Below are positions 61,119 to 64,000 of a stretch of 64,000 nt of DNA, in pieces (within the stretch, counting starts at the first letter, position 1; each line of letters starts with the position of its first letter). The position numbers were made by a program, and so were the translations under genes. Source of the stretch: Paramacrobiotus metropolitanus (taxonomy: Eukaryota; Tardigrada; Eutardigrada; Parachela; Macrobiotidae); assembly GCF_019649055.1 (NCBI RefSeq), contig NW_026570224.1:1116001-1180000 (forward strand), read 5' to 3'. The notes under the pieces were generated by a model that saw nothing but the letters and a program-made list of their open reading frames with translations, had not been told where the DNA came from and ran no database searches.

Positions 61119-63901
61119 TTCAGTAACCGATGCCAGCGGGGAAGCCTTACTATGTGCTGGATCACCGCGGATTATTGAAAGTTCTCCCAGAAGCCACTGG
61201 GGATACATTGCATCACCTAATCATGCCAAATCATATCCAGCTGAGCATATGCAATGCACGTTTAAATTTTTACCGAAGGCAGATGAACAAATTCAGCTAA
61301 CGTTTACTTACTTTAATCTTCGGGAATCCGACAAATTCCCAGCGTGAGTATAACATTGTCATCTAGTTGCTAACACTGTATGCATGCAGAATATAGACTA
61401 TAATCTATGTACCTCTTAAGATGCGTACATTGACATAAAGACATACTTTTTCACAAGGTCATACTTTACGTTTTCCATTGAACGATGCTTACGTAATTGT
61501 CGCGCACTTGCATATTACAAAGGTTGCAGACTGGTGTTTGAACTGCTTTGAAATTGTGAATGAGCGTAGTATCGATCCAAAAGGTTGAGATCTGCAACAC
61601 AAAAGAGCAGGTGTTATAATATTATGACCTTACCGCATGTACCCAATGTGCAGTACCACACTTTTGTATTGATCATAATCGGTACACTATAAAATTAAAA
61701 AGAATAAAACGTTGTTTTGTGTTGCGAGGCTAATCGTGTTGATAATATATAGTAGAAGTACAAAATTTTAAGTGTTTTACTTTGTCGCGACAAAAGACCC
61801 CGTATTTCCTCATTTTTTTGGTCTGTGACGTTTCTAGTTCTACCCAGCTGTAGTTCGTCGCTCTAGCCTTACGTTTATTCATATTAACTGCCTCAAATGG
61901 AATCTCCAAAAATGTTTGTTATAACATTTAATGCCGGAGATGCCTCATAAAGCATCCATAATTGATCGAGAGAGTACAGTTTTGTAATCAGGAAATTAGC
62001 AACAAATTTCCACTTAGTGAAATACCAAAGCTGAATAGCCAAAGCCCGCAAATGTTGTAATTGCCATAATAGAAATAACGTAAGATGCACACAGATACGA
62101 ATAAAAATGATGTACTGTATTCTTACAGATCGCTAAACTGCGACTTGTCGGACTCTGTCAAGATTTTCGTGGGCACCAACAGTCGGCCCACTTCCGATCC
62201 CGGAAATCAGATCGGGGAATACTGTGGTCGCAAGCAACCTGAGGTAGTTATGGCCGTTGGACCAAGACCTTTGACCGTCTTGTTTACCGTACGGGCAAAG
62301 GAAAATCCTAATATAAGCTCGGTGTACATGTTTAAAGCCAAGTACACATTCCTTAAGGATTATGGATTAAGCAAAACGATTGCACAACAAAACCGCACAG
62401 CAGGTACGGACGTACTGGCGCTGATATTACAAAGCAGATGTTCTACAAAAGCGTTTGTTAGTAACTCGTGGTCAGTGTTGTGAGCATATATCACAATAAT
62501 TTTAACGTTTTTGCGTACTTTATTCGCAGTGTTGCTGTCATCAGTAATCCATATTATACTACTTTGGATAATAACATTAAATTGCTTAGGATGTCATTTC
62601 ATATATGATGGAAGGAGAGTGCCGGCCACTGGAACCTTTGAAAGGTAACTGATAATTTGATTTCGGCTTTTGACTAATTCGGATTCAAATTTCCCACGAT
62701 TATATCACGTCCTTCTTTGTTGTATATTTCATTTGTTATTTATTGTTTGTGCTGCTTGCAGCCCAAATTTTGGAGGATATTATCCGTTTTCCACCAACTG
62801 TATTTACACATTTAGATCATTTAACAATCAAAGCCTTCGACTGCGATTTAACACATTTGAAGTGGAAGGACAACAAGAGTAAGTCAGTTAAATGCGACTA
62901 CATCAAATAGTAAAAATCCAAAAAAGTACATAAATGACGCAAGAAGCCAGAATACGTGGTTGGATATACTGTATTCTTTGCGCAACACGGAAACTCTCGT
63001 ATTCTGACTTATGTTTTTGCAATACTGTTGCGCAGTGGAATAAACTTGTGATTTATTTCCTATCGATTCACGACTGTATCAGCTGGCAATGTTCAAGCTT
63101 CCGTTTTATATTTGCAGTTGTCGACGATCGGATGACGATATATTGCAGATTAAAGAGGGCGAATATGACTGGAAAGAGTTTGCTGCTCCGGCCGAAGAGG
63201 ATCCGGCAAAACGGCAGTCCAACAGCCAGCTATATTGTGGCTACAAATCCCCACCGGAGCTCAATTCTAAGAGCAATGTTGTTAATGTAATTTTTAAATC
63301 CGGACAATGGCGGACGAAGCTTGGTTTCCAAGGGACTTACACCTTCTTCGGGCATCCAGGAATTTATCTCCCGGCTAGCTGTAAGAACTGTTTAACTTCC
63401 GAATTTCAGCAGAAATTTCACACCGGTACCGCATCTTACTCGATTGACAGTTCGCCATTTGCATAAGAAATTACTAACTTCACAAATGAATAAAACTCTA
63501 TGGAAGTATCTATTCAGTATCCATGTGCATCTTTTAGAAACCTTTGTTACACAAGGTACCGCAGTAGAACCCACCTAAACAATATCAACAATTGTTTGGG
63601 CGGGTTCTACAACAAGGAAGAAATCGCAATTGTTTCTTTTATTTAGGAAGAAACAATTGCGATTTCTTCCTAAACAATTTCTTTGTGTAGCATCAAATCA
63701 TAATATTGATGCTCATCCGTTAGAAAACTATTGACAAGTAAGTAATTTAATTCGAAAGCGAGGTTTTGGTGGCATTCGGTAAAGCTTGTACCGCTACCTA
63801 GGTTTAAAATTGTTATTTCAGCCTCTCGAAATGGATACGACATGGTTCTATTAACATCCTTCCTAATTGTTGTGCTGGTTCTGTGGAACGCGAACAAGTA
63901 A
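61119..63901 (+). CDS. Two-CUB-domain surface protein with C-terminal membrane/GPI segment (5' end unresolved)
   Basis: Exons in phase: 61119-61343, 62129-62403, 62590-62644, 62762-62878, 63118-63380 and 63822-63901. The alternative first acceptor is 61124 or 61190. CUB 1: LLCAGSPRI, SHWGYIASPNHAKSYPAEHM, CTFKFLPKADEQIQL, FVGTNSRPTSDPGNQIGEYCG and VYMFKAKYTF. CUB 2: GCHFIYDGRRVPATGTFESP, NFGGYYPFSTNCIYTF, CRRSDDDILQI, QLYCGYKSPPE and GFQGTYTF. CUB domains bind proteins or sugars outside cells. The last exon adds SSSRNGYDMVLLTSFLIVVL and ends WNANK-stop, so the protein is either a type I membrane protein with a four-residue tail or GPI-anchored. If the last intron is retained, a soluble form ends at 63466. 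The start Met is not located (see the candidate exon at 58983). A NETO-like or insect CUB family is possible; orthology is not claimed. Confidence 0.75.
63564..63610. repeat. 20-bp inverted repeat (hairpin 1)
   Basis: The left arm 63564-63583 begins GTAGAACCC and pairs with 63591-63610 with two mismatches around a seven-base loop. It lies in the last intron of the CUB gene. Confidence 0.8.
63616..63670. repeat. Perfect 23-bp inverted repeat (hairpin 2)
   Basis: The arms 63616-63638 and 63648-63670 are exact complements (the left begins GGAAGAAATCGC) around a nine-base loop. It starts five bases after hairpin 1, in the same intron. Both contain an AATTGTTT/AAACAATT core. Confidence 0.85.
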
Positions 63902-64000
63902 CATGCTATCAAGAGTCAATTGCAAGATGACCATTCCACTCCGATGTCTGCACAATCCAATTTGCTGCGCTGAGCCGGCGTTGTGAAAAATTGATATCTG

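Overview
This window is animal nuclear DNA. Genes are split by short introns with GT-AG (and some GC-AG) ends, reading frames join in phase across them, and the products are metazoan: a fused CAD protein, a receptor tyrosine kinase, a BUB1/Mad3 checkpoint protein, NDRG and CUB proteins. A single-domain chitin-binding secreted protein of the CPAP1 type points to a moulting panarthropod (tardigrade or small arthropod). Ten or eleven genes in 64 kb suggest a compact genome. I cannot name the species.

Layout. 59-286 (+) is the last exon of a WD40 protein. 693-5229 (-) is a secreted, threonine-rich carboxylesterase-like protein that has lost its nucleophile serine. 5820-6515 (-) is an orphan secreted protein. 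9230-10255 (+) is an intronless seven-helix membrane protein. 12353-14294 (+) is N-acetylglucosamine kinase with one apparent frameshift. 14295-20944 has no gene I can support and carries a TTAA-flanked transposon remnant and a dispersed repeat. 20945-32397 (-) is the complete CAD gene (about 2289 aa). 33576-37399 (-) is the most striking gene: a signal peptide, a GH16 (laminarinase / beta-glucan-recognition) ectodomain, one transmembrane helix and a complete tyrosine kinase in one reading frame. 38435-40171 (-) is GDP-mannose 4,6-dehydratase. 41224-44862 (+) is a BUB1/BUBR1-like protein without a kinase domain. 46458-50324 (-) is NDRG. 51016-52093 (+) is a short RPA1-like OB-fold protein. 52277-53432 is a cluster of dispersed repeats. 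54799-55691 (-) is the CPAP1-like chitin-binding protein. 61119-63901 (+) is a two-CUB surface protein with a C-terminal membrane or GPI segment. Several perfect palindromes and hairpins lie in the AT-rich last 8 kb.

Most genes are unrelated housekeeping neighbours. Loose themes are sugar metabolism and sensing (NAGK, GMDS, the GH16 receptor, the chitin-binding protein) and cell division or DNA metabolism (CAD, BUB1-like, RPA1-like). Exon coordinates were derived by hand from splice sites, phase and protein-family fit. They are exact in intention but not verified with transcripts.
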